DNA from: Nitrospira sp. SG-bin2
GTDB taxonomy: Bacteria > Nitrospirota > Nitrospiria > Nitrospirales > Nitrospiraceae
NCBI GenBank assembly: GCA_002083405.1
Contig: LVWT01000024.1
Span: forward strand, 1-57,497
Length of the DNA: 57,497 bases
Direction of reading: 5' to 3'
Shown: one piece after another, positions 43,517-51,813 of the stretch
How positions within the stretch are numbered: the first letter of the stretch is position 1
Layout: the number at the start of each line of letters is the position of its first letter
Program-made: the position numbers and the translations under genes
The notes under the pieces: generated by a model
Database searches by the model: none
What the model saw: the letters and a program-made list of their open reading frames with translations, nothing else
Told to the model about the DNA's origin: nothing

Positions 43517-44839
43517 GTGACAGAGGAGAGACGGACAGGGCCGGAGGAAGTAAGGCAGACGAGGACGATTGCCGTCGGTACGATTGCGCGGGTGGAAGGC
43601 GAGGGTGCATTGCGCGTCACGGTGAAAGACGGAGCGGTGCAGGATGTGGAACTGCGCATCTTCGAGCCGCCCCGGTTTTTCGAAGCGTTTCTGGTCGGCA
43701 GACACTACAGTGAAGTGCCGGATATCGTCGCGCGCATTTGCGGCATCTGTCCCGTCGCCTATCAGATGAGCGCCGTCCATGCGATCGAGGAGATTTTCGG
43801 CCTGCGCGTCGAGGGTGCGCTACGGGATCTGAGGCGGTTGCTCTATTGCGGCGAGTGGATTGAGAGCCACGCCCTGCACGTCTATATGCTGCAGGCGCCG
43901 GATTTTCTCGGCTACGACAGCGGCATCGCGATGGCGAAGGACCACCCGGCCCTGGTGACCCGTGGTTTGCGGCTCAAGAAAGCCGGCAATGCGATCATGA
44001 CGCTGCTGGGAGGGCGCTCCGTCCATCCGGTGTCGGTCAAGGTCGGCGGATTCTCGCGGGTGCCCGGCCGCCGCGAGCTGGAGGGTCTGACAGCCGAACT
44101 TCTATGGGCGCGCGATGCGGCGGCGGAAACCATACGCTGGGCTGCGACCTTCGAGTATCCGGACTTCGCGCCCGACTACACCTACGTGGCATTGCGTCAC
44201 CCCGACGAATATCCGTTCAATGAAGGCCGGCTGGAGACCAGCAACGGGCTGAGTATTTCCGTAGGAGAATTCGAACAGCATTTCACCGAACATCAGGTGA
44301 CCTATTCCAATGCTTTGCACTGCACGTTGCGGGGGGTGCCCTATTTAGTGGGGCCGATGGCTCGTGTGAACCTGAACCACGATCGTCTTTCTCCTCTGGC
44401 CAGGGAGGTCTTGGCGAGGGCGGGCGTGTCGCTGCCGCTACGCAATCCGTTTCATGGGATCATTGCCCGCTCCGTCGAAATTCTCTATGCGCTGGAGGAA
44501 TCGTTGCGGTTGATTCAACGGTACACACCTCCGCCGGAGTCGGCGCTGGCGGTCACCGTCCGATCCGGCACAGGGACGGCCTGTACGGAAGCGCCGAGAG
44601 GGATTCTCTATCATCGGTATCGGGTGGATGACGAGGGCATAGTTCGTGAAGCCAAGATCGTCCCGCCGACCTCACAGAACCAAGGCCGCATCGAGCAGGA
44701 CCTGCGCCAGTTCATGCCAAGTGTGTTGAATCTTTCAAACGAAGATGCGTCGCTCGCCTGCGAGCGTGTCATCCGCTGCTACGATCCGTGCATTTCCTGT
44801 GCGACGCATTTTCTGCGATTGGAAATTGAACGCGAATAA
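43517..44839 (+). CDS. hydA: group 3b [NiFe]-hydrogenase large (alpha) subunit
   Basis: 440 residues. L1 motif RICGICPVAYQMSAVHAIEE and L2 motif DPCISCATHFLRLEIERE hold the four nickel-iron cysteines. The chain ends nine residues after the final histidine (FLRLEIERE), consistent with a short C-terminal extension cleaved by the maturation protease downstream. Start is GTG with GGGAAGAA upstream. Reversibly oxidises H2 with NAD(P); many members can also act on polysulfide. Confidence 0.93.
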   Translation: MTEERRTGPEEVRQTRTIAVGTIARVEGEGALRVTVKDGAVQDVELRIFEPPRFFEAFLVGRHYSEVPDIVARICGICPVAYQMSAVHAIEEIFGLRVEGALRDLRRLLYCGEWIESHALHVYMLQAPDFLGYDSGIAMAKDHPALVTRGLRLKKAGNAIMTLLGGRSVHPVSVKVGGFSRVPGRRELEGLTAELLWARDAAAETIRWAATFEYPDFAPDYTYVALRHPDEYPFNEGRLETSNGLSISVGEFEQHFTEHQVTYSNALHCTLRGVPYLVGPMARVNLNHDRLSPLAREVLARAGVSLPLRNPFHGIIARSVEILYALEESLRLIQRYTPPPESALAVTVRSGTGTACTEAPRGILYHRYRVDDEGIVREAKIVPPTSQNQGRIEQDLRQFMPSVLNLSNEDASLACERVIRCYDPCISCATHFLRLEIERE

Positions 44840-44886
44840 GCATCTTGGGGGTTTTCGGTGCATTTGACGTCGAACAACATTCTATC

Positions 44887-44968
44887 GACCGGACGAACGA
44901 GATCAACCAAACAAACCAGACCAACCAGACAAACGAAATAGACCAAATAGACCAGACAGACAAAAAGG
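44887..44968 (+). repeat. A/C-rich leader repeat, AACAAACCAGACAAACG family, copy 4
   Basis: AACCAAACAAACCAGACCAA, then CCAGACAAACGAAATAGACC units and a short AAAAAGGATC before the protease gene at 44972. Confidence 0.78.
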
Positions 44969-44971
44969 ATC

Positions 44972-45445
44972 ATGGCTGCCATTCGTATCATCGGGATCGG
45001 CAATCTGTTCAGGGGGGACGATGCGGTGGGGCTCCTGGCGGCCCGCCGCCTGCGCGAGCGGGTGTACTTCTCGGTCGAGGTATTGGAAGCAGAAGGAGAC
45101 GGCCTCGCGTTGCTGGATCTGATGGAAGGCGCGGATCAAGTCATGCTGATCGACGCGGTGAAGAGCGGAGGACATCCCGGAACAACCGTCCGACTCGACT
45201 TGTCGAAGGAAAGCCGCTGGGGGAGACTCGTTCCCTGTTCGACCCATGCCATAGGGATTGCGGAGGCGATCGATCTCGCAAGGACATTGGGGCGATTGCC
45301 GAAGCGGGTCATGCTGTACGGCATCGAGATCGATTCCCTCGAATCCGGCGCGGCCCTTTCAGAATCGGTGCGTGGCGGTTTGGATAGCATCGTTGAGCAG
45401 GTGCTGAAGGAAATCGAGGGGATTCCATGCACGAAGTGCATCTGA
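44972..45445 (+). CDS. hydrogenase maturation protease
   Basis: 157 residues. HyaD/HycI-like endopeptidase that removes the C-terminal tail of the large subunit. IRIIGIGNLFRGDDAVGLLA is the hallmark with the conserved Asp; VMLIDAVKSGGHPGT and STHAIGIAEAIDLA follow. Overlaps hypA by 19 bases. Confidence 0.9.
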   Translation: MAAIRIIGIGNLFRGDDAVGLLAARRLRERVYFSVEVLEAEGDGLALLDLMEGADQVMLIDAVKSGGHPGTTVRLDLSKESRWGRLVPCSTHAIGIAEAIDLARTLGRLPKRVMLYGIEIDSLESGAALSESVRGGLDSIVEQVLKEIEGIPCTKCI

Positions 45446-45780
45446 TGGGGCAGGTCGTCAAGGCGGTGAGCCAGGCGCTTCGGGAGGCCAATGGGGCGAA
45501 GCCGTCGGTGGTGCGGCTCAAAGTCAGCGCCCTCTCGCATCTCTTGGATCATGATCCGTCTCAGCTTCAGACGGCGTTTGATGTGGCCAGCCATGGTACA
45601 GCGGCAGCGGGGGCTGCCTTGGATATTGTGACGGTACCGGTCGAGGGGACCTGCCGACGCTGCGGCGTGAAGTCACAGGTGCGCCAAATTGATGCCGCGT
45701 GCGAAGCCTGCGGATCGCACGATCTTGATATTGTGCCGGGACCGGAAGTCGTGGTGCATGACGTGACGGTGACGGAATGA
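45427..45780 (+). CDS. hypA: HypA, nickel insertion protein
   Basis: 117 residues. N-terminal MHEV (nickel site) and zinc cysteines CRRC and CEAC with GSHDLDI between. Delivers nickel to the large subunit. Overlaps the protease gene and is coupled to hypF (ATGA). Confidence 0.92.
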   Translation: MHEVHLMGQVVKAVSQALREANGAKPSVVRLKVSALSHLLDHDPSQLQTAFDVASHGTAAAGAALDIVTVPVEGTCRRCGVKSQVRQIDAACEACGSHDLDIVPGPEVVVHDVTVTE

Positions 45781-48125
45781 TCGCCGGCCAGGCGACACGC
45801 GCGCAGCTGAAGATCGAGGGAACCGTGCAGGGCGTCGGGTTTCGGCCCTTCGTGTTTCGAGTGGCACGAGAGTTGGGCCTCGCCGGATGGATCATAAACG
45901 GGACGGATGGGGTGCTGGTCGAGGCGGAAGGAACGGCCGACGCGGTCGACCGGTTGCTTGATCGGCTTCGAACCGGTTGTCCGCCCGGCGCGAACATTGA
46001 ACGGATGACGCTGCGTGCAATCCCGGCCATCGGCGAGGTTGCCTTTACTATTCAGCCGAGTCATGAGACGGGCACGAAGCAACTTGCAATGTCTCCTGAT
46101 CTGGCGACCTGCGCCGACTGCCTGGTCGAATTGTTCGACCCGACCGACCGCCGGTTTCACTATCCCTGGCTCTCCTGCGCGCAATGCGGGCCACGCATCA
46201 GTATGGTGACATCGGTCCCCTACGACCGGGCGAACACCACGATGTCGCTCTTTGTCCTTTGCGAGGACTGCCGGGCCGAATATGACGCGCCGGACAATCG
46301 GCGATTTCATGCGGAATCCCTCGCCTGTCCGGCATGCGGCCCCACCGTCGCCCTATGGGGCCCCGATGGCCAGGTCGTAGCAGAAGGGGAAGAAGCGCTC
46401 CAGCGAACCTGCCGGATCATCCGGGACGGCGGCATCGTGGCGGTGAAGGGGATCGGCGGGTTTCATCTCTGGGTCGATGCCACGTCTGAAGAAGCGGTTC
46501 AGTTGCTGCGCGCGCGCAAGCGCCGCGCGCACAAACCCTTTGCCGTGATGTTTCCAACTCTGGAGACGATCAGGACTTCTTGCGACCTGTCGCCGGGCGA
46601 AGCTGAGTGGGTGAACTCGCCGGCTGCGCCGGTCGTGATTCTTCAGCGGCGAGAACAGACTTCTTTGGCCGAGGGAATTGCGCCGGGGAATCGGACGGTC
46701 GGGGCCATGTTGCCCTCTGCGCCGGTGCATCACCTGTTGATGCGCGAACTGGGCAGTCCGGTTGTGGCTACGAGCGGCAATCTGTCCGACGAACCGATCG
46801 TGACGGATGAACAGGAAGCTGTGAGTCGGCTCGCCGGTATTGCCGATGCGTTTCTGATTCACGATCGCCCCATCGCGCGCCCGATGGACGATTCCGTCGT
46901 GCGGATGGCGGGATCCGGTCCGCTCATTCTTCGACGGGCGAGAGGGCTGGTTCCTCGCGCGATTCGTCTTCCCGAATCGCTTGCGGGCCTGGTCGAGGGT
47001 CCGGTGCTGGCGGTCGGCGGTCATCTCAAGAACACGGTGGCGCTGCTGGATGCCGATCATGTTCTATTGAGTCAGCATCTGGGAGATCTCTCCACGCTTG
47101 AAACGGAACGGGCCGCCAGGCAGGCAATTGACGATCTCCAATGGTTGCTCAACGTACAGCCCCGCGCCGTCGCCTGCGACCTGCATCCGGACTACCGATC
47201 GACGCGTTTGGCCGAGGAACTGGCAGGGCGATGGCACGTTCCGCTCATTCGCGTGCAGCATCATCATGCGCATGTGGTCGCCTGTATGGTGGAACACGGA
47301 ATAACAGAAGAGGTGTTCGGAGTAGCGTGGGACGGAGCCGGGTATGGAACGGATGGCTCACTATGGGGCGGCGAATTTCTGGCGGCGACCTATGGGGAGT
47401 GCCGGCGCGTGGCTCACCTGTATCCGTTCCTCTTGCCGGGCGGGGAGCAGGCGGCGCGTGAACCCCGTCGCGCATCGTTGTCTGTCCGATGGGAAACATT
47501 CGGCGCTCAGCCGGGTGGCGTCGGCGTCGAGCAGGATCGTCCGTGGAAAGAACAGGAACCACTTCTGGTTGCGATGTTGGCCAAGCGGACTCATTCGCCG
47601 ATCACCACCAGTACGGGACGGCTCTTCGATGCCGTGGCCTCGATGCTCGGTCTCTGTCAGGTGGCCACGTTCGAGGGGCAGGCGGCGATGGCGCTGGAGC
47701 AGGAGGCGATGCAGGCATCGGCGTCGGTTCAGGGACAGGCCGGAGCCTATCCGATTTCACTTACTGCAACAGAGGACGGCCTGCCACGGTGGATTGCCGA
47801 TTGGAGGCCGATGATCGAGCGGATTGCCGATGATCTCAGCCGTGGGACCGAACGGTCGCTCATTGCCCATCGGTTTCATCGGGCGTTGGCCGAATTGATC
47901 GGCCAAATGGCCGAGAGGGTTGGTCTGCGGCAAGTCGTGCTGACCGGAGGCTGTTTTCAGAACGCCTTGCTGGTCGATCTGGCCAGGGCGCGGCTGGAAT
48001 CGGCCGGATTTGTCGCACTGACACATCGGCAGGTTCCCGCAAACGACGGCGGGTTGGCGTTGGGGCAGGCGGTCATTGCGGCGACTCAATTGGGACAGAG
48101 AGGATCGGTCTCTTCACAGGACTGA
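45777..48125 (+). CDS. hypF: HypF, carbamoyltransferase for hydrogenase cyanide ligands
   Basis: 782 residues. N-terminal acylphosphatase (TVQGVGFRPFVFRVA), two zinc fingers (CADC/CAQC and CEDC/CPAC), a YrdC domain (IVAVKGIGGFHLW; KRRAHKPFAVMF) and a Kae1-like C-terminal domain (VQHHHAHVVACM; GAGYGTDGSLWGGEF; VVLTGGCFQNALL). Transfers carbamoyl to HypE for the cyanide ligands. Coupled to hypA. Confidence 0.95.
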   Translation: MIAGQATRAQLKIEGTVQGVGFRPFVFRVARELGLAGWIINGTDGVLVEAEGTADAVDRLLDRLRTGCPPGANIERMTLRAIPAIGEVAFTIQPSHETGTKQLAMSPDLATCADCLVELFDPTDRRFHYPWLSCAQCGPRISMVTSVPYDRANTTMSLFVLCEDCRAEYDAPDNRRFHAESLACPACGPTVALWGPDGQVVAEGEEALQRTCRIIRDGGIVAVKGIGGFHLWVDATSEEAVQLLRARKRRAHKPFAVMFPTLETIRTSCDLSPGEAEWVNSPAAPVVILQRREQTSLAEGIAPGNRTVGAMLPSAPVHHLLMRELGSPVVATSGNLSDEPIVTDEQEAVSRLAGIADAFLIHDRPIARPMDDSVVRMAGSGPLILRRARGLVPRAIRLPESLAGLVEGPVLAVGGHLKNTVALLDADHVLLSQHLGDLSTLETERAARQAIDDLQWLLNVQPRAVACDLHPDYRSTRLAEELAGRWHVPLIRVQHHHAHVVACMVEHGITEEVFGVAWDGAGYGTDGSLWGGEFLAATYGECRRVAHLYPFLLPGGEQAAREPRRASLSVRWETFGAQPGGVGVEQDRPWKEQEPLLVAMLAKRTHSPITTSTGRLFDAVASMLGLCQVATFEGQAAMALEQEAMQASASVQGQAGAYPISLTATEDGLPRWIADWRPMIERIADDLSRGTERSLIAHRFHRALAELIGQMAERVGLRQVVLTGGCFQNALLVDLARARLESAGFVALTHRQVPANDGGLALGQAVIAATQLGQRGSVSSQD

Positions 48126-48147
48126 CGAATAACGAAGGTAGGAAACT

Positions 48148-48402
48148 ATGTGTCTAGCAGTGCCGGGGCAAGTCATGACCATTGAGGATGATCCGATGCG
48201 GACGGCGATCGTCTCGTTTTCCGGAGTGACGAAGTCCGTCTCGTTGGCGATGGTACCGGAGGCGGAGGTGGGCGACTACGTCATCGTGCATGTCGGGTTT
48301 GCGATCAGCAGACTGGATGAAGAAGCGGCACGACGAACGTTGCAGACCTACGCCGACCTGGCGGCATCAGGATCCTCGGACGCAATCGGGGGGGAGTCTT
48401 GA
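48148..48402 (+). CDS. hypC: HypC, hydrogenase chaperone
   Basis: 84 residues. Starts MCLAVPGQVM; the N-terminal cysteine, after removal of Met, binds the Fe(CN)2CO unit. GDYVIVHVGFAISRLDEEAA is the conserved second half. In most clusters hypD follows directly; here accessory DNA intervenes. Confidence 0.95.
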   Translation: MCLAVPGQVMTIEDDPMRTAIVSFSGVTKSVSLAMVPEAEVGDYVIVHVGFAISRLDEEAARRTLQTYADLAASGSSDAIGGES

Positions 48403-48409
48403 CCGTTGA

Positions 48410-48523
48410 TTTACGTTTCGCGATGATGTCATTCGGATTTTTGGAGCCGGCTACTGGCGGAAAGGCAGGCGCATCTATGAGCGAGAAAATCAAGTACACC
48501 GACGAACCCCTCGGAGATCTTAG
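48410..48523 (+). pseudogene. BrnT-like toxin C-terminal relic
   Basis: A 37-codon open tail after hypC reads FTFRDDV, then IRIFGAGYWRKGRRIYERE, a pattern like the end of BrnT-type toxins (IRI..A...RR..Y.E). The upstream catalytic part is absent. It overlaps the antitoxin start, as the real gene would. Confidence 0.5.
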
Positions 48524-48761
48524 GGTCGTTCCTGACTTCCTTCCTCGGCCAGAAGAATTGGTCTTTCGAGACGAAGGTGTCAAGGTCACCATTGCGTTGA
48601 GCAAAAGAAGCGTTGAGTTCTTCAAGGGTGAGGCGCAGAAACATCATACGCAATACCAGCGCATGATTCGCCGGCTGCTCGATGCCTATGCAGAGCACCA
48701 TTCACGATCGCGAACCCCACGCTCGACTCGGACGCGCTCAAAACTAGCGCGCGCCAGTTAG
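48477..48761 (+). CDS. BrnA/CopG-like antitoxin
   Basis: About 94 residues. MSEKIKYTDEPLGDLRVV, then DFLPRPEELVFRDEGVKVTI and ALSKRSVEFFKGEAQKHHTQ, is a ribbon-helix-helix antitoxin of the type paired with BrnT-like toxins. Its toxin survives only as a tail (48410-48523). A longer in-frame start at 48399 overlaps hypC and is unlikely. Confidence 0.75.
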   Translation: MSEKIKYTDEPLGDLRVVPDFLPRPEELVFRDEGVKVTIALSKRSVEFFKGEAQKHHTQYQRMIRRLLDAYAEHHSRSRTPRSTRTRSKLARAS

Positions 48762-48850
48762 CTTCACATTCGGGGGAGGACTTCAGGGACTTGACCGATA
48801 AGAGTTGCGGAAATTCAGGCACACGTCTTGGATCATGAGGACTACCACTA

Positions 48851-49144
48851 ATGGCTATGCACAATCCGCCTCATCCCGGCGAGTTCATTATCCAGGTCTA
48901 TCTAGAGCCTAACAGTCTGAGCGGACGCGAATTGGCCGGGAAGCTTGGTGTGGCTCCTTCAACGTTGAATCGCATTCTTACGGGTACCAGCCGTATCAGC
49001 CCTGAAATGGCGCTACGCCTTTCCAAGGCGCTTGGCCGTTCTCCGGAGAGTTGGTTGGCCATGCAGTACAATCACGATCTCTGGCAGGCCAAGCAGCATG
49101 TGAAGCTCGGCAAGGTCGTGAAGGTCCGGCTCACAGCAGCCTAG
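48851..49144 (+). CDS. higA: HigA-family antitoxin
   Basis: 97 residues. NPPHPGEFIIQVYLEPNSLS, then GRELAGKLGVAPSTLNRIL is the HigA helix-turn-helix. Its start is TAATG with a frame ending DYH; only 17 codons of that frame are open, so a HigB toxin is not demonstrated. This is an orphan antitoxin. Confidence 0.85.
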   Translation: MAMHNPPHPGEFIIQVYLEPNSLSGRELAGKLGVAPSTLNRILTGTSRISPEMALRLSKALGRSPESWLAMQYNHDLWQAKQHVKLGKVVKVRLTAA

Positions 49145-49469
49145 AAGAAATTGGTAGCCAAGTTGGCAGGCATCTGAAAGGAGAACCGTGGGGGCGTCCG
49201 AAACGGGCTGATCGCCCAGCTGAAAATGTACTCTGACCCCTATTGGGTTTTGATAAAAATCCCCTTAGTCGTATCTCATTGAAACCCCAACGATTATGGC
49301 GTTATGCTCAGAACAGTCGATGGCGCGTTGTAGAGCAAAAGACGGCACGTCCGGCCACGACCCCATTTTTAGGACCTCCTGGCTCGCATTCCCCTCACGG
49401 ACGCTCACTCGCCGCCGTGTTAGCCATGGATGACCGGTTTATGTATCCTCTCAGAGGGAGGGAGAAACG
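49145..49469. other. gene-free region in the accessory insert
   Basis: 325 bases after higA. Includes a GAAAATGTACTCTGACCCC string at about 49213-49232 that resembles DNA near small transposable elements, and 62-bp repeat copy A. No gene. Confidence 0.4.
49268..49329 (+). repeat. 62-bp repeat, copy A
   Basis: Begins GTCGTATCTCATTGAA and ends GGCGCGTT; copy B (50195-50256) has 52 of 62 identical bases. A shorter part of the same motif occurs at 51881-51913. Confidence 0.85.
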
Positions 49470-49691
49470 ATGATCCGAACCATCGAAGCCGTGATCGATG
49501 AGCACGGGAATGTGCGACTGCTTGAGCCCGTCCATCTTCCTGCAGTCCGGCGAGCATTGGTCATGATCCTGGAGGAACATCCGGTGGCTGGGGTGCACGA
49601 AAGTGCGTTGCTCAGTGAAGCGGCGCTGGCCGAGGATTGGAACCGGCCGGAAGAGGACGGCGCATGGTCACACCTACAGCAGGTGCAGTAG
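49470..49691 (+). CDS. AbrB/DUF104-like antitoxin
   Basis: 73 residues. IRTIEAVIDEHGNVRLLEPV, then LLSEAALAEDWNRPEEDGAW is a common small antitoxin that stands next to MazF/PemK-type toxins. GGAGGGAGAAACG precedes the ATG. The toxin gene overlaps its 3' end and is broken. Confidence 0.75.
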   Translation: MIRTIEAVIDEHGNVRLLEPVHLPAVRRALVMILEEHPVAGVHESALLSEAALAEDWNRPEEDGAWSHLQQVQ

Positions 49692-49813
49692 TCCTCGTTC
49701 GCTTCCCCTTCCGCAGAGAGACCATATTTACCCCACTGCAAACGAGCATCTGGCAGGTAATTATGCGGATGGCGAATTGGACCGGGAGGCAACTATCCGG
49801 AAACTCCGGATAG
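49664..49813 (+). pseudogene. MazF/PemK-like toxin, truncated
   Basis: Begins MVTPTAGAVVLVRFPFRRE, the usual N-terminus of a MazF-type ribonuclease, overlapping the antitoxin's end. After about 20 residues the frame reads unrelated sequence and stops at codon 50 (full toxins are about 110 residues). Broken toxin. Confidence 0.6.
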
Positions 49814-49863
49814 TACAAAGCGAGGGCAGGCGCGAGGTTTTCCGCACTCGACTAGTGGGATGA

Positions 49864-49938
49864 ATGGCAGTACGGCGAATCTTGGAGGCCTATGCAGACT
49901 TGGCGGCTTCTGATCAGGACCAAGTGTTTCAACCATGA
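49864..49938 (+). pseudogene. second HypC C-terminal tail fragment
   Basis: Reads MAV, then RRILEAYADLAASDQDQ and a stop. The intact HypC has RRTLQTYADLAASG at the same place. The DNA is also similar (CGACGAACGTTGCAGACCTA versus CGGCGAATCTTGGAGGCCTA). Stop overlaps the DUF2283 start (ATGA). Confidence 0.65.
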
Positions 49939-50153
49939 AGCTCAATTATCATCCGGACACGGATTCGCTGTATATCGATCTTTCTGAAAGACCGAGCGTA
50001 GAAAGTCGTGAAGTTTCCGAGGGCGTCGTGCTCGATTACGATTCGAGTGGACGGCTGGTGGGTATTGATATCAACAATGCCGCTAACAAGGTCGAACTAC
50101 AAAAACTGATCCTCAGCAAGCTTCCCGGCAAGATCAAAACCGACGACGCCTGA
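49935..50153 (+). CDS. DUF2283 family protein
   Basis: 72 residues. MKLNYHPDTDSLYIDLSE and GVVLDYDSSGRLVGIDINNA are the DUF2283 pattern. Small protein often near toxin-antitoxin modules; function unknown. Start overlaps the HypC-like tail. Confidence 0.85.
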   Translation: MKLNYHPDTDSLYIDLSERPSVESREVSEGVVLDYDSSGRLVGIDINNAANKVELQKLILSKLPGKIKTDDA

Positions 50154-50194
50154 GAAATCACTCCGTATAAGAATCCGCGACAAATACCGCCACC

Positions 50195-50256
50195 GTCGTA
50201 TCTCATTGAATCGCCAACCAGTATGGCGTTATGCTCGGAGTAGTCGGTAGCGTGTT
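50195..50256 (+). repeat. 62-bp repeat, copy B
   Basis: 52 of 62 bases match copy A; followed by GTTAGAC (its GTT is the repeat end), which fits the integron core pattern GTTRRRY. Confidence 0.85.
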
Positions 50257-50340
50257 AGACGGGAAGAACAGTGCTGAGTAACTGCCCAAGTCAAATCGCC
50301 AGTTTTTAAGAGTCAATGCATATCGTACTGGACTAAAGAC

Positions 50341-50886
50341 ATGCCTCATCCTCTTGAAACAAAATATGGTCTGACTGCTCAAGAATTGCTTGATGCAATC
50401 GATAAGCGATTTCGCTTAAAGGTCGCGTTGGAGGGTGCTGTGGCCGAAGTCCATTTCGAGCGAAAACTCCGCATTGCTAGCAGGGAAGGTTGGTTGACGG
50501 GCTATGAAGGCCATGATGTGGATGGGATGCATGACTTTACCGTTGTAACACTTGCCGGTGTGGCCATACGAGTTGAGGTCAAGACTATACGCAATGGCCA
50601 AAAGCCGCAGGTCGAACTGCAAAAGACGCGTGCTGCCAAAGGCGATCCCAGTAGCCGTTATTATGATCGCAGCCACTTTAATGTTGTCGCCGTTTGTGTT
50701 GGCCGCTCAACCGGTGACTGGAGTCAATTTCGATATGCGCTGGTGCGGGATCTCCCAGCTCATCGCAGTTATAAGAAAAAGCTTCAGGTTATGCACCCCA
50801 TTCCTGAGGGAGAAGAAACAAAACCACGCTGGTTCTCGCGCTTTCAGGACGTGATTGATGCTTATTCAGTACGAACCAATCTATAA
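50341..50886 (+). CDS. putative restriction endonuclease (PD-(D/E)XK-like)
   Basis: 181 residues. GHDVDGMHDFTVVTLAGVAI, then RVEVKTIRN gives an Asp followed by E-x-K, the PD-(D/E)XK nuclease core. It precedes and overlaps a DNA methyltransferase gene by 29 bases, as in type II restriction-modification pairs. Less GC-rich than neighbouring genes. No closer family recognised. Confidence 0.65.
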   Translation: MPHPLETKYGLTAQELLDAIDKRFRLKVALEGAVAEVHFERKLRIASREGWLTGYEGHDVDGMHDFTVVTLAGVAIRVEVKTIRNGQKPQVELQKTRAAKGDPSSRYYDRSHFNVVAVCVGRSTGDWSQFRYALVRDLPAHRSYKKKLQVMHPIPEGEETKPRWFSRFQDVIDAYSVRTNL

Positions 50887-51808
50887 GACAGAATTAGGCG
50901 CACTATTCTGTGCTGACAGCTTGGAATTCATGAGGCGTCTGCCCAATGATTCTGTTGATTTGGTTGTTACCAGTCCGCCCTACGCTTTGCACTTTAAGAA
51001 AGAATATGGAAACGCCAGTCAACGAGAGTACATTGCTTGGCTGCTCCCTTTTGCCAGAGAAATTAAGAGAATCATAAAGCCGACGGGCTCGTTCGTTTTA
51101 AACATTGGTGGCGCTTGGCAGCCAGGATCACCAATTCGAAGTTTGTATCATTACCGAACGCTTCTCGCCTTGGTCGACGACATTGGATTTGACTTGGCGC
51201 AGGAATTTTTCTGGTTCAACCCTGCCAAAATGCCGGCTCCAGCAGAGTGGGTAAATGTTCGGCGCATTAGGGTCAAAGATAGTGTTGAGTATATTTTCTG
51301 GCTCGTTAAGGATCCGATGGCAAACGCGGACAACAGGAGAGTTTTACAGCCCTACAGCGAGGACATGAAGCGGCTAATTAAACGAGGTGTTAAGCAAACC
51401 GTGCGTCCCAGTGGTCATGTAATAAACGGCAGCTTTGCTAGTGATAAAGGCGGTTCAATTCCTTCCAACCTTATTCAGTGCGGCAACAACGAATCAAATA
51501 GTTCTTACATTACAAACAGTAAACAGCTTGGTAGTAGGGTGCATCCTGCTCGTTTTCCTGCAGAGTTGCCCAGATTCTTCATTGAATTTCTAACGAACCC
51601 TGGGGATTCTGTGCTCGATCCCTTTGCAGGGAGCAATACAACCGGATATGTAGCCGAAGGCTTAAAGCGAAAATGGACTGGAGTAGAAATTAGAAGTGAC
51701 TATGCCGTGGAAAGCAGATTGCGCTTTGAAACTCCGCCAGAAGTTAAATCTTCAACACAAGGGCAGTCGCTCCTCCCGTTTGATGTGGTTCGCCAAGGTG
51801 GGCGATGA
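50858..51808 (+). CDS. DNA methyltransferase (N4-cytosine or N6-adenine)
   Basis: 316 residues. Catalytic motif IV TSPPYALHFKKEYG; SAM motif I DPFAGSNTTGYVAEGLKRKW near the C-terminus: the beta-class order, common in m4C enzymes with SPPY. ATG at 50858 (TTG 50855 possible) within the endonuclease gene. Modifies and protects the site cut by the upstream nuclease. Ends at a GCCCAAC box. Confidence 0.87.
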   Translation: MLIQYEPIYKTELGALFCADSLEFMRRLPNDSVDLVVTSPPYALHFKKEYGNASQREYIAWLLPFAREIKRIIKPTGSFVLNIGGAWQPGSPIRSLYHYRTLLALVDDIGFDLAQEFFWFNPAKMPAPAEWVNVRRIRVKDSVEYIFWLVKDPMANADNRRVLQPYSEDMKRLIKRGVKQTVRPSGHVINGSFASDKGGSIPSNLIQCGNNESNSSYITNSKQLGSRVHPARFPAELPRFFIEFLTNPGDSVLDPFAGSNTTGYVAEGLKRKWTGVEIRSDYAVESRLRFETPPEVKSSTQGQSLLPFDVVRQGGR

Positions 51809-51813
51809 AAGCC

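Noticed and set aside
48795..48851. Possible HigB toxin tail ending DYH before higA
   Set aside because: Only 17 codons are open and the rest does not resemble HigB.
49714..49863. Possible C-terminal fragment (YADGELDREATIRKLRIVQS) after the broken MazF-like gene
   Set aside because: It looks like a protein tail but I cannot name a family; kept out of the feature list.
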